This document shows positions 1 through 13,670 of a stretch of DNA of 64,000 bases, piece by piece. The notes under the pieces were generated by a model. It worked only from the letters and a program-made list of their open reading frames with translations, was not told the origin of the DNA and searched no databases. Position 1 is the first letter of the stretch. Every line of letters starts with the position of its first letter. The translations under genes were made by a program, and so were the position numbers. The DNA is from Wyeomyia smithii (taxonomy: Eukaryota > Arthropoda > Insecta > Diptera > Culicidae): the NCBI RefSeq assembly GCF_029784165.1, contig NC_073696.1, positions 151,805,391 through 151,869,390 of the forward strand, given 5' to 3'.

Positions 1-2874
1 GGGCACACGAAGAAGACATGCTCAGCAGTTTCTTCCGCATCCGCGCACTCGGGACACATGGGGGACCCCGCATGCCCGAATTTGTGTAGATACTGCCTGA
101 AGCAACCATGACCTGACAGAATCTGTGTCAAGTGGAAGTTAACTTCTCCATGGCGCCTCCCGACCCATCCGGATACGTCCGGAATAAGTCGATGCGTCCA
201 TCTACCCTTTGCGGAATTGGACCATTCCTGCTGCCATCTGATCATCGAGAATGACCTTCTGGTGCCTCGTATACCCCTTGTGTCACGTTGATCGAAGCAT
301 TCTACGTCCTCCTTAATGGCTATGCTGATAGGCATCATGCCGGACAGGACGCAGATTGCGTCGTATGACACTGTACGGTACGCGCTCACAACCCTCAGGC
401 ACATGAGCCTGTAGGTACTTTCCAGTTTTCGACGATGACTGTTGGTACCTAACGCTTTGGACCACGCTGGCCCACCATACCTAAGTATGGACGAAACCAC
501 GCTGGCAAGAAGTTTACGCTTGCTGCCATATACCGCTGAGCTATTGGACATCATTCGAGATAGTCCTGCAGCGGCCGTTGAAGCCCTCTTACAGGCATAG
601 TCGACGTGACTCTTAAATGTGAGCTTATCGTCAACCATAACCCCCAAGAGCTTCAAGGAACGCCTTGAGGTAATGGTGCAGTCACCGACTCTGACCACCG
701 CCTGTTGCTCTAATTTCGGTTGTTCACAACCGTGACGTCCGTTTTATGGTGCGCTAACTCCAGTTTCCTAGAGTGCATCCAGTCTTCGACCTTGCGTATG
801 CAGTGCGCGGCCGTCAACTCGACCTCTTCGATCGACTCGCCGTAGACCTCTAGCGTGATGTCGTCTGCGAAACCGACGATCACAACCCCTACAGGGAACT
901 TTAGTTTCAACACCCCGTCATACATGACATTCCACAACACCGGGCCCAGGATGGAACCTTGCGGTACCCCTGCGGTGATTGGGACGCACTTCTGACCCTC
1001 CTCCGTGTTGTAAACTAGTACCCGATTCTGGAAATAATTTTCCAAAATCTTGTACAACGACACCGGTACGTGGATGCTCCTAAGCGCGAGCGCTATGGAG
1101 TCCCAACTGGCGCTATTGAATGCATTCTTCACGTCAAGCGTGACGATTGCGCAATAGCGAATGCCCCGACTCTTACGCTGGAGTGCTACCTCTGCCGTCT
1201 TGGTGACAGAGAGAATAGCATCCAGCGTGGATCTACCTTTCCGGAAGCCGAACTGGTTACTTGCCAGACCGTTTACACCCTCTGTGTACTTCACCAGTCT
1301 GTTGAGGATAATCCTCTCAAGCACCTTGCCCGTAGTGTCCAGCAGACAGATAGGTCTGTATGCCGATGGGTCCCCTGGCGGTTTCCCAGCCTTCGGCAAC
1401 AGCACCAATCTCTGTCGCTTCCACCTGTCCGGAAAGAGGCAGTCATCCAGGCACTTCTGCATGACTGCTCGAAATAAATCGGGGGCCACTTTCATGGCCG
1501 TCCTGATGGCCAAGTTTGGGATTCCATCCGGTCCCGGTGCCTTGCTCACCTTTAGGAAGTTGGCGATCACGATGAGTTCCTCATTCGTAACCCTTACCTC
1601 CTCCACAACCTCTGCACGGCTGCCGTCTCTCACGGATTGGATGCCCGGCAGGTTGGCCGACCATCCCTGGTCTGTGTCTGAGATACTGGAACGTCGGACG
1701 TGAGACTCAGCAACCGGAGGCCAAGGATTTGGCTCGTGTCGTGGAAAGAGTCCCTCGATGATACGCTCCAGCATCGCTGGTGATCGCTCTGCAGGCGCCA
1801 ACACGCCTTTGGTCTTCGCCATTACGACTCTGTAGGCGTTGCCCCACGGATTCGTATTGGCACTCACGCATAGCCTATCGAAGCAGGCCCTTTTGCTCGC
1901 CTTTATCACACTTTTAAGCGCCGATCTTGCAGATCCGAATACTACACGGCACTCTACCTTCTGTGCATCGGTACGTGCACGTTGCAACATCCGTCTTGCA
2001 CGGAGGCACGCGCTACGGAGGTCCGCTATCACGTCGGTCCACCAGTATACCGGTGACTTACCATTCCTAGGTTGGCGGGTCCTAGGCATAGTGGCGTCGC
2101 ACGCCCGCGATAATGTGGCAACTAATTGGTCAGCACTCGGGCGGAGCCAACTGCCCCCCTCGCGCTCTCTTCTCATTGCTTCTGCAAATACCTCGGCATC
2201 GAAATGCGATGTCTTCCACCCGCGGACGGTCGGAGTATTGGCTCTACCCGTCGCCTGCCGCCTCACGTTCTGGACTACGCTATAGCAGACCGACTGGTGG
2301 TCACTATAGGTGTAGCCATCGTCTACCCTCCAGTTCACGATCAGTCCTGGGCTGGAGAACGTCACGTCGATGATCGACTCCGCACCATTTCTGCTGAATG
2401 TACACTTGGTTCCAACGTTGGCCAGATCTAGGTTGAGCTTTGCCAAAGCTTCCAACAAGATCTGACCCCTCCGGTTCGTGCGGCGGCTTCCCCACTCAAC
2501 AGCCCAAGCGTTGAAGTCGCCCGCCACTACTAAGGGTGTTAGTCCCGTCAGCTCCATAGATAACAAATCGACCATCTGGGTGAACCTTTCGATAGACCAA
2601 CGCGGCGGAGCATAACAACTGCAGTAGAACACTCCGTCCACCTTGGCAACCGCGTATCCTTCATTTGAGGTTGACACAACCTCCTGAACCGGGAACTTGC
2701 TGGTCGTGCATATGGCCGCCGTACTGGACTTATCTGCAACCCAATTACCGTTTCCGGGAGGAATGCAGTAGGGTCCGATATGATTGCGATGTCCGACCGC
2801 GACTCAGACGCTGCTTGGTATAGCAGCTGCTGTGCCGCATAGCAATGGTTCAGGTTCAATTGTGTTACCCTCAC
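1..2874 (-). pseudogene. R1-type ORF2, endonuclease-reverse transcriptase (copy A, frameshifted)
   Basis: ORF2 nicks the target and copies element RNA into DNA there. The start is a GTG at 2874 that overlaps the ORF1 stop TGA (GTGA). The endonuclease GDFN motif, the later SDH motif and the reverse transcriptase block ending in FADD are visible. Two 1-bp deletions are seen against the intact copy at 35136. One, at about 2771-2773, falls just after the ISDP motif near residue 33. The other, at about 711, sits shortly after the catalytic core and makes an immediate TAG. Downstream of 711 the frame continues to the window edge through the CCHC finger near 1-60. Product is certain at family level; the copy is non-functional. 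Confidence 0.85.
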
Positions 2875-4282
2875 GCCCGTGGTTTCGTGGCCGCCTTACC
2901 GGCTGGGCACCGTGGGCCTCCCATAAAGTGCTTGGCGTCCCGTTTTCCAGTACATACCAAGCACTTGGGAGGCTCCCCGCAGTCTTTAGCTTTATGGCCA
3001 GCACCACCACAACGCCTGCATAACTGGCTCCTATCGGGCCCCTTGCAGGTCCAGGACTTGTGTCCTCCCTCGAAACACCTGAAGCAAACGTCCGGCTGCT
3101 GGAGTATGCTCAGGGGACATACTGACCAGCCAACCTTAAGTTTGGCTGTCTTCAGGGCCAGAGTTGCATCGGCCGATGCAAGCCGGAAAGTGGCCACCTG
3201 GGTCCCCGCTGGACCCTTTCGGAGGCGAATTACCTCAGTGGCTACTTCCACTCCGCACTTCTCCTTGAGGGCCTGTGCAATATCGCACCTCTCGGTGATT
3301 TCATCCAGGTTTTTGAGCTGGAGAGTCACCTCTGAGGTGAGTGCCCGAATTTGCACATCTTTCCCGAGAACCTGCTCGGCTACCGTCTTGTAGGCAGCGC
3401 CCTTGTTTTTAGCATCCTTACGGAGCTCAAGGATCATCTCGCCGGTGCGAGAACGACGGATGGTCCGCACATCCGCTCCCAGATCCTTGAGCTGGGTTTC
3501 GCCTCTCATTTTCTTCAAGACTTCGGAGTACTTGGACCCCTCCGTCTTGAGTATGAGGGCGTCGCCCCTGCTTCGCGCCTTCTTTCCCATTTTTGGACGA
3601 TTTGTCGCCTTCTCGTCATTGCGCTTGCTGTCTTTTTGGCGCTTCCTTCCTCCCACGGTAACCCAAGGGTTTCCCGTAGCTACCACTTCGGCAGACTTTT
3701 CGGCGGACTTGGAGGCCATTGGTGTGCTATCTCGCGGGCTTAGCACAACCAACCGTTTCTTGCTGTTCTCGGGGGCTTCCCCCGGAGACTGCCTTGCTCT
3801 TTTTGCGGCTGACCCGGAGGCGCAAACCGCTGCAAACATGCAGGTGTCCGTTTGGACCGACTTCGTCGCCCTTCCGGTCACCTCCGTTGCATTCTTCACT
3901 GCAGCCACCGCTCTTGCCTTGAGCTCGGCATGCTCCTCGCAGCATCGACGGAGGACCGAAGCATGTAGAGAGCCTGCTTCAGGTACTTCGTCGTGTTGGT
4001 GCGACTTTTCGCAAACTCGATTATGGCATCGAGCTGCTCCTACAGTGCTACTACCTTCGGTAGCGTGTCTCGCTGTCTTCCGACCGCCTTTATCAACAGT
4101 GGACCAGCCACTGCGATGTCTTGCGTCGATCCGGTAGGCGTACTGCCTTTGCCGTCTTCGCAGGCGTCCTTTACTGCATCCATCTCCGCCTTTCTCGGCG
4201 GAGACCTCTGGATGCCTCCTCGTGCAAACGGGTTTTTCAACCCATCTGCGCCCAATTGTTGATCTTCATTATTACTGTTCAT
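2871..4282 (-). pseudogene. R1-type ORF1, gag-like nucleic-acid-binding protein (copy A, broken)
   Basis: ORF1 proteins coat element RNA. The likely start is the ATG at 4282 (MNSNNEDQQ). The first 80 codons are open to an in-frame TAG at 4040-4042. The same frame then reads a helical stretch (EQLDAIIEFAKSRTN) until about 3928, where a 1-bp loss shifts it into the long frame that runs to 2871. Near the C terminus are three Cys-His knuckles, beginning CFRCFEGGHKSWTC and CRRCGGAGHKAKDC, followed by a third starting CLVC. The stop TGA overlaps the ORF2 GTG. One nonsense and one frameshift make this a pseudogene. An internal GTG at 3908 gives a 345-codon open stretch but is probably not the real start. 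Confidence 0.8.
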
Positions 4283-5147
<865 letters not shown>

Positions 5148-5165
5148 CATACATTTTTCCATACA

Positions 5166-6960
5166 TTTTTTTTTCTTTCAGGTGGAGGGGGAATTTGCAA
5201 CCAAACCCCTGAAGTGACGAACCTCAGGGAGTGTGGGGTTGGTTTGAATCAGTGACCAGACCCACTAAAACCCCTCCAGTCTCCAGCCCATAGTACTCCC
5301 CGGAACCACCGCTAGGTATTGCTTCAGGGAGCGGCTATTGTGCTATGTGCACCCTCTTGATTCTTTAGGTCTCTTTGGTAACTTAGCTAACTAGCCTGGA
5401 GACTGGCCGTTAGCTGACACTGGCTTGTCGGTGATCAACCTGTCGCCTGTTTTGCAGCTCTAAAACTATTTTAGAGGCGGCTGCACTAACCGCTCTCCAA
5501 ATGTTCGGGTCTTTACACATCCTCTGAACTAGGTTGTCCGGAGTGGTATCTGGCCCGCTCACTACCATCATGTCACTCCGCGCCTGCGCAAAACGAGGGC
5601 ACACAAAGAAGACATGCTCAGCAGTCTCTTCCGCATCCACGCACTCGGGACAGTTGGAGGAACTCGCATGCCCGAATCTGTGTAGATACTGCCTAAAGCA
5701 ACCATGGCCTGACAGAATCTGTGTCAGATGGAAGTTCACTTCTCCATGGCGCCTCCCGATCCATCCGGATACATCCGGAATAAGTCGATGCGTCCATCTA
5801 CCCTTCGCGGAATTGGACCACTCCTGCTGCCATCTGATCATTGAGAATGATCTTCTGGTACCTCGTATGCCCCTTGTGTCACGTTGATCAAAGCAATCTA
5901 CGTCCTCCTTAATGGCTATGCTGATGGGCATCATGCCAGACAGGACGCAGATTGCGTCGTGTGACACAGTTCGATACGCGCTCGCAACCCTTAGGCACAT
6001 GAGCCTGTAGGTACTTTCCAACTTACTCCGATGTTTACTAGTACCTAGTGCTTTGGACTACGCTGGGCCGCCGTATCTCAGTATGAACGAAGTCACGCTA
6101 GCTAGAAGTTCCCGCTTGCTGCCGCACACTGCTGAGCTATTGGACATCATGCGAGATAATGCTGCAATCGCCATTGAAGCCCTCTTACAGGCATATTCGA
6201 CATGGCTCCCGAAGGCGAGTTTGTCATCGATCATCACCCCCAGCAGCTTCAGGGAGCGCTTAGAGGCGATGGTGCAATTCCCGACACTGATCAACGCCTG
6301 TTGCTTCGACTTGCGGTTATTGACAACTGAAATCTCCGTCTTATGATGCGCCAGCTCCAGTTTTTTCAGTCAACTCAACCTCCTCGATCGACTCGCCGTT
6401 GACCTCAAGTGTGATGTCGTCTGCAAATCCAACGATCACAACCCCTTGGGGGAGCTTTAGTTTCAGCACTTCATCGTACATGATATTCCACAGTACCGGG
6501 CCCAGGATGGAACCTTGTGGGACCCCTGCGGTAATTGGGACACATTTTTGACCCTCGTCTGTGCTGTAAACTAGCACACGATTCTGGAAATAATTTTCCA
6601 GAATCCTGTACAAAGACACCGGAATGTCTAGTTTCCGAAGCGAGTGGGCTATGGAATCCCAGCTAACACTATTGAACGCATTTTTCACGTCCAACGTGAC
6701 GATTGCGCAATAGCGAATGTCCCATCTTTTACGCTGGAGTGCTACCTCTGCTGTTTTGGTGACGTACAGAATAGCAACCACCGTAGACTTGCCTTTTCGG
6801 AAGCCGAACTGGTTACTCGACAGACCGTTTGCACTTTCGGTGTACCTAACCAGTCTATTGAGAATAACCTTCTCGAGCACCTTACCCGCCGTATCGAGCA
6901 GACATATCGGTCTGTATGCCGACGGGTCACCAGGTGGTTTCCCTGTCTTCGGCAATAAGA
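5166..6960 (-). mobile_element. R1-clade element copy B, 5'-truncated
   Basis: It corresponds to bases 36604 to about 38440 of the intact copy. It runs from the middle of the reverse transcriptase through the 3' UTR to an A-rich tail (the T-run at 5166-5177). The truncated 5' edge at 6960 meets a (TA)n tract after a short AAGATAAGA-like bridge. Confidence 0.9.
5410..6960 (-). pseudogene. R1-type ORF2 3' half (copy B)
   Basis: Encodes the reverse transcriptase from its early palm region (motifs NQFGFRKG, VTLDVKNAFN, PQGSILGP, GFADDITLEV), then the thumb region and the C-terminal CCHC (CPECVDAEETAEHVFFVC). Compared with the intact copy it has a deletion of about 56 bp near 6360 that shifts the frame after EEVELT. 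It also has a TGG to TAG nonsense change near 6058 in the segment before SKALG. There is no start codon of its own; the frame is entered from the (TA)n repeat. Dead copy. Confidence 0.85.
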
Positions 6961-7941
<981 letters not shown>

Positions 7942-8218
7942 TAAAAAAAATCACAAGAAGGTTGTATGCAAAGCCACGACCGCAAGGTTGAAGTAGAATA
8001 CTTTTACAAGAAAGATAACCCGGCTGCTTGCGTGTCAGTCATTTTTTCTAGTAAATAAACGTTGACCGTTAATTGGCAGTATCGTAATTTCTTTTTGTCT
8101 GATATTTTGAATGAAGTTCATTGAATATTTTTAAATATTGTGCAAATGAGACGTTGAAGTGCTGCCGAATTGTAATATGCACATTTAATACGACATCATT
8201 AAACGGGAACGGAACAAA

Positions 8219-8379
8219 GGCTACGGTTATGCAGAACGCGAATGCCGGCGCGATGCGATTCGCCTTACCGTGGTGAAATGTACAGCTCTTTTTAAGGCGA
8301 AGTAGAGCTATACATTTCAACAGATTTCGTCTTGCCGAATCGCATCGCGCCGTTATTTGCGTTCTGCATGACCGTAGCC
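8219..8379. repeat. 161-bp imperfect palindrome (hairpin 1, block I)
   Basis: The arms GGCTACGGTTATGCAGAACGC and GCGTTCTGCATGACCGTAGCC pair closely, and the GC-rich inner arms also pair (CGATGCGATTCG with CGAATCGCATCG). The centre contains GTACAGCTCT and AGAGCTATAC. The copy in block II is at 52978-53138. The 110-codon frame over this hairpin is a by-product of the palindrome. Confidence 0.9.
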
Positions 8380-8562
8380 AAACACTAAGCGACGCAAACA
8401 CGTAATAATAATCAGAGTATGCATGTAGAGGAAGATAATTGACTTTGAATTATAGCGCAAAACGAGAAAATATTAACTCTTCAAATAATCATTTGTTTTC
8501 TTCAAATTTCAGTTGTTCAATTTAATATCCGATGAAATGTTTGTTCATTATCTGATGAAGCT

Positions 8563-8652
8563 CTTATATAGGCCAAATGATGCATTCCCAATTTACTAGG
8601 TCCATAACTCTGCCGACCGTGCTTGGGAAAGCGCGGTATAACGACCAATCAG
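8563..8652 (-). promoter_or_regulatory. Promoter-like module: CCAAT box and TATA box (block I, module 1)
   Basis: Read on the minus strand, CTGATTGGTC (8652-8643) is followed 75 bp later by CCTATATAAGAG (8572-8561). This spacing is typical of an RNA polymerase II core promoter. About 220 bp upstream are conserved in the other modules. No mRNA start was tested and no protein-coding gene follows. Confidence 0.5.
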
Positions 8653-9430
8653 AGGTCGAATTTTGTGTTTTGACAAGGCTTAAGAGTTTTCAATAGTACA
8701 ATAGTTCGAATGATAAAATTGCAATTTCATGCATTTGGTAGGAATCTTAGAAGATTTTCTAATCGATTGCTGCAAAAACGAAGGAAATCCATCGGAAACT
8801 AACCGATTTATTAGCATTTGAAATTTTTCTCACTTTTTTCAGTTTTAGATTTTCATTTCACATCCCTATGTAGCCGAACTTCCTGAGAGAAGTATTCTAA
8901 TTCAAAATTAAATCTTCTTTAATTCATTTGTTGTCCTTATAAGGACAATTGTTCAATTTATCATAGGATGTAGTGTTTATCTTACATCTCTGTGTTACCT
9001 TGATAGTGAGGACTAAGGCGCACGGTCAACACAATGAGAAAGGTGTTTTCACATTGAAAACTAGACACGGCTTGTTGGCAAATGCATCTACCGCTAATAC
9101 CACCGCTATCATACGAAAGCGCGTCGTTTCATGTGGGGAATACCAACAACGAAAAATGACGCGCGTCTAAGCATAACCCGAACTGTTTCGCCGTGCTGCT
9201 CCCATTTACCTTTACATCGGCCTCAGAGAAGTACCGGCTGCATCTGCATCTACCGTTGAGGCTGTCACTATACTGCTATTGGTACCAAAAGCTATTAACT
9301 CTTCAAATAAGTGTTTTATTTGTTCTCAAAAGAACAATTTTTTAATTTAAAATCGGATTTACGCAATCGCATCTCTGTAATATTACCGACAATAATATTC
9401 TTCTGAACAAAATTATTCAACTTTCCCATT

Positions 9431-9578
9431 AGGCCTCTGCCATAATAGACGCGAAAAGCGACGCGAACCGATTCGCTCGGCTGAAGGTTAATGTACAGCC
9501 ATCAGTAGAGCTGTACATTAACCTACGGCCGAGCGAATCGGTTCGCACCGCTTTTCGCGTCTACTATGGCAGAGGCCT
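9431..9578. repeat. 148-bp near-perfect palindrome (hairpin 2, block I)
   Basis: The outer ends are AGGCCTCTGCCA and TGGCAGAGGCCT. The inner arm GCGAACCGATTCGCTCGG pairs with its complement on the other side, and the centre is GTACAGCC...AGAGCTGTAC. Its copy in block II is 54201-54347. A palindrome of identical length and ends but different inner arms lies at 27683-27830. Confidence 0.92.
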
Positions 9579-9639
9579 TAGAGAAAGTTGCTGGCTGATG
9601 TATTCACTTCATGCAAGCCTGCTGCTGATGCTTCCCGCT

Positions 9640-9960
9640 ATCACATTGAAACAGCATTTTAGTGAAGGGAGTGTCGTTGCATCAGCTGACCCTGCTACTA
9701 TCGATGCTGATATACCCGCTGTAACAGCTACGCTATGCATAGCCATGGCACAGTTGTGGCCGCTATACGCTGGCCCAACTGCTGAGCAACTGCAACGCTA
9801 TCCGTAGCCACGCCACAGTTGTGGCCGCTAAACGCTGCCATTGGTTTCCGCTGTACCTGCTTTTGCTGGCCCAGCTGCTATCGATGCGATGCTGAGATCC
9901 GCAGAAACTGCTACGCTTATCCACAGCCATGCCACAGTTGTGGCCGCTATCCGCTATCGA
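9640..9960. repeat. Repeated GCCACAGTTGTGGC palindrome cluster
   Basis: A 14-bp palindrome or near-palindrome recurs at about 9750, 9812 and 9930, embedded in similar CTATCCGCT and TAGCCATG contexts. Related sets occur at 11160-11360 and 54510-54700. It is an irregular tandem array of 60-115 bp units. The small frames across it have no known domain. Confidence 0.7.
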
Positions 9961-10052
9961 TGGTACCCATTGCTCTGCTCCCGCTGCTGCCAAGGGAAGA
10001 CTGCTGTCGTCGCTGTTCAGAACTATTATGAGCGGCTTCGACTAAAACAGGC

Positions 10053-10064
10053 TCTTATATAGGG
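10053..10064 (-). promoter_or_regulatory. TATA box of a promoter-like module (block I, middle)
   Basis: CCCTATATAAGAGCC on the minus strand matches the TATA context of the other modules, including the downstream GTCGAAGCCGCTCATAATAG. No CCAAT box is seen upstream within 100 bp, so this module appears partial. Confidence 0.4.
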
Positions 10065-11458
10065 ATGAAAATAGGAATGAATTATTTTACGTACGTGGTG
10101 GAATGATATAGCTCATGGCTCAGAGCGATCATTTGATAAGCTCCACCTCTTTTTTCAGTTTCTAAAGTTTTTCCTCAGTTTCGTAGCACGGATGCACAAA
10201 AATGATTTCTTGTCGAGCCGGACCGATAGCACTCTCATTGAAGCAACAAAATAACATGTTTTGTGTCGTGTTGTGCAGCTTGGTTGAAGAGAATGTTCCC
10301 GTCCCCGTGTCGCATGTAAGCAGATTATTGCGTTCAGTAGACATAGATAGTGTATCCAGCGAATAATCACCGATGGTGCTCTCACACACGCAACGGTTTT
10401 AACCCGTATCTTATTGCGGTTTGTAACATCAAGCGATTTCGTTTGCTCGCTGTTGCGTGTTGCATCATGTTGCAACTTGGCAGCTGGGAGACGACGAAAT
10501 TCTGTTTATGCTGATTGATTGAATCGACTTCATATTAGCTCTGCATAGTCGAACTAACTGCTTTTGTGAATGCGTTCTAACAGGGCAGTTTATTATTCAA
10601 TGTCGGTTATGCTGATCGCAGCCTTTGCGCTGCCCCTACAGTGGGGTGTTTACTAAATAAAGTGAAAATTAGACAACTACAACAGAATTTGACTGCATCC
10701 CGCACAGAATGTCTGTTTGTGTTGATGCCAGAAAATTATTAACCTTCAATTATTTTTTATTTGCCTTCAAAAAAGCATTTTGCTGTTCAAAATCGGTTGC
10801 TAATTACAACCTTTGAGCTGCCCTAACATTGGGGGAATTAAGATACACGGACAACATGCACTGTGGAAGCTATTTCACATTCAGTAAATTAGACGGAATG
10901 CTTGCTTGCGTTGACAAAATTTATTAACTTTCAATGACTTGTTTATTTGCCTTCAAAAAGGCATTTTGATTTCTAAAATTGGATTTCCTGATGGCAATCT
11001 TCATGCTGCCCCAACACGGGGGGAATAAAGGCTGTCTGGCGACACACGCTGAGAAAAATCGCGCTGCTCCTGAGACGTGGCGACCAACCACAGGGCTAGT
11101 GCTGCTGCTGAGGAAGGACGACTGCTGTCGACTGTTGACTGTCTGATGCTACGCTATGCATAGCCATGCCACAGTTGTGGCCGCTATACACTGGCCTAAC
11201 TGCTGAGCAACTGCAACACTATCCGTAGCCATGCCACAGTTGTGGCCGCCATTGGTATCCACTGTACCTGCATCTGCTGGCCCTGCTGCTATCGATGGTG
11301 AGATCCGCTGGAACTGCTACGCTTATCCACAGCCATGCCACAGTTGTGGCCGCTTTCCGCTATCGATGGTACCCACTGCTCGCTCCCGCTGCTGCTAAGG
11401 GAGGACTGCTGTCGTCGCTGTTCAGAACTATTATGAGCGGCTTCGACTAAACCAGGCT

Positions 11459-11547
11459 CTTATATAGGCCAAATAGCATGTTTTCAATTGCAAGGTATAT
11501 GATTCTGTCGACCGTGCTTGGGAAGCAAGCATATAACGACCAATCAG
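11459..11547 (-). promoter_or_regulatory. Promoter-like module: CCAAT box and TATA box (block I, module 2)
   Basis: On the minus strand CTGATTGGTC (11547-11538) lies about 75 bp upstream of GGCCTATATAAGAGCC (around 11468-11459). It is a direct repeat of the module at 8563-8652. The downstream sequence repeats GTCGAAGCCGCTCATAATAG, as after the TATA at 10053. Confidence 0.5.
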
Positions 11548-11805
11548 GGGTCGAATTTTTCGTTTTGACAAGGCTTGACTATTTTCAATAGTACAATAGT
11601 GTGAATAATAAAATTACAATTATCTTATTTTGGGAAAAATCTTAGAAGATTTTCCAATCTATTGCTGCAAGAACGAAGGAAATCCATTGAATACTAACCG
11701 ATTTATTAGCATTTGAAATTGGACATATTTTTCACTTTTTTCGGTTTTAGATTTTCATTTCACATCCCTATGTAGCCGAACTTCCTGAGAGAAGTATTCT
11801 ACTTC

Positions 11806-12150
11806 AAAACTTATAAAAAAAATTCAATTTTTTGTGATGTTCACTGGGCTCTGTGAGTCAAATAATTGAATGCGATGCTGAACCAAACCATGCAAAATAT
11901 TCAAAAACAACCCCACAAAAATAAAAAAACATATGGAAAAATTTAGGAATCGAACAGATTTGAAAAAAGTGCAGAAGAGTGGTTTTGTAGCTTGAAAAAG
12001 TCATTTTTTCATAAATCACGTCTGGGCAACCTGAAAACGATTTTTCAGAAAGTCGAAATGTTCTACAAAAATGCTATAAATAACATTATCTTTCAATTCA
12101 GGGCCGAGCACCTTGACTTTTTCAACATCGATTTTTTTTGGGACAGCCAA

Positions 12151-12153
<3 letters not shown>
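11806..12153. other. AT-rich spacer
   Basis: Nothing recognisable. It separates the structured block from the next (TA)n tract. Confidence 0.6.
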
Positions 12154-12961
<808 letters not shown>

Positions 12962-13670
12962 TTATTGTTTGAAGTCTTTTTTGGTTTCAACACTGGGCAA
13001 TTTCGCACGGCTCTCTAATGTCGCCTCCATAACAGCCTCTACATTTTCCGATATTACTCGTTTGGAAACGCTAGCTAGCAGTTGAACGTGTTGTTCCGTT
13101 TCTTTTATATGTAATGGAATATGCGGATCAGTAAATGGTGAATCATCTTCATTTAAATATGCTATCAATGTTTCAAACGGAATGATTCGCGTGAATGGTG
13201 GTTCAAATACGTTATTTTTATCAGTCAAATCGATCATTTTCGTGTAATCGAAGCAATGGAAGTTTATATCTGGTTTTTTATATTCTCTAAGTTCCGATGG
13301 GTCTCCAACATTGTCTCGATATCGTAAAATTTTCTTGATAGCAGAGTCGCGCACCTCTTTCCTATCATCAAACAACATTGATAGCAAGATATTTTCCGAA
13401 TGTGCAAAATATGGATTATTTTTAATTACATGATTGACAACAGTGCGTAAATTTGGCTCCAGAAATCGTGCCCAAGTAATGTACTTGAAAAATAATACAC
13501 TACCGTACACGACAGAGCTGTAATACTTGATATTAAAATACATTGGCACATAAACCTTAATTATAAATTCAACCAGAATTCTTAAATTTTTAGGTGGTTT
13601 TTTCATTGTCACATATAATCGTTATAATCTAGCGGCCTTGGTGAGCCAGCGAGAATGTACAATTTTCTCT

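Larger units (their letters stand above)
7942..11805 (-). repeat. Structured repeat block I (3.9 kb), second copy at 52700-56319
   Basis: The whole stretch recurs nearly base for base at 52700-56319, with scattered indels. Homology starts at an A-run followed by TCACAAGAAGG and ends at GAAGTATTCTACTT. Read on the minus strand it holds two similar modules (about 11440-11805 and 8400-8905), each starting GAAGTAGAATACTT or similar and leading to a CCAAT box and a TATA box. It also holds a third TATA near 10060, two long palindromes (8219-8379, 9431-9578), several small stem-loops followed by AAATAAA, and repeated GCCACAGTTGTGGC palindromes. It encodes no recognisable protein. It could be a non-autonomous element or a duplicated locus; I cannot name it. 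Confidence 0.8.

Noticed and set aside
8069..8401. A 110-codon minus-strand frame also present at 52807-53160
   Set aside because: It overlaps the long palindrome and its conservation is explained by the duplicated block; no domain and a non-ATG start.
8403..11805. Possibility that the CCAAT/TATA modules belong to histone genes
   Set aside because: No histone protein is encoded in any frame near the modules, and the stem-loops lack the usual histone loop sequence.
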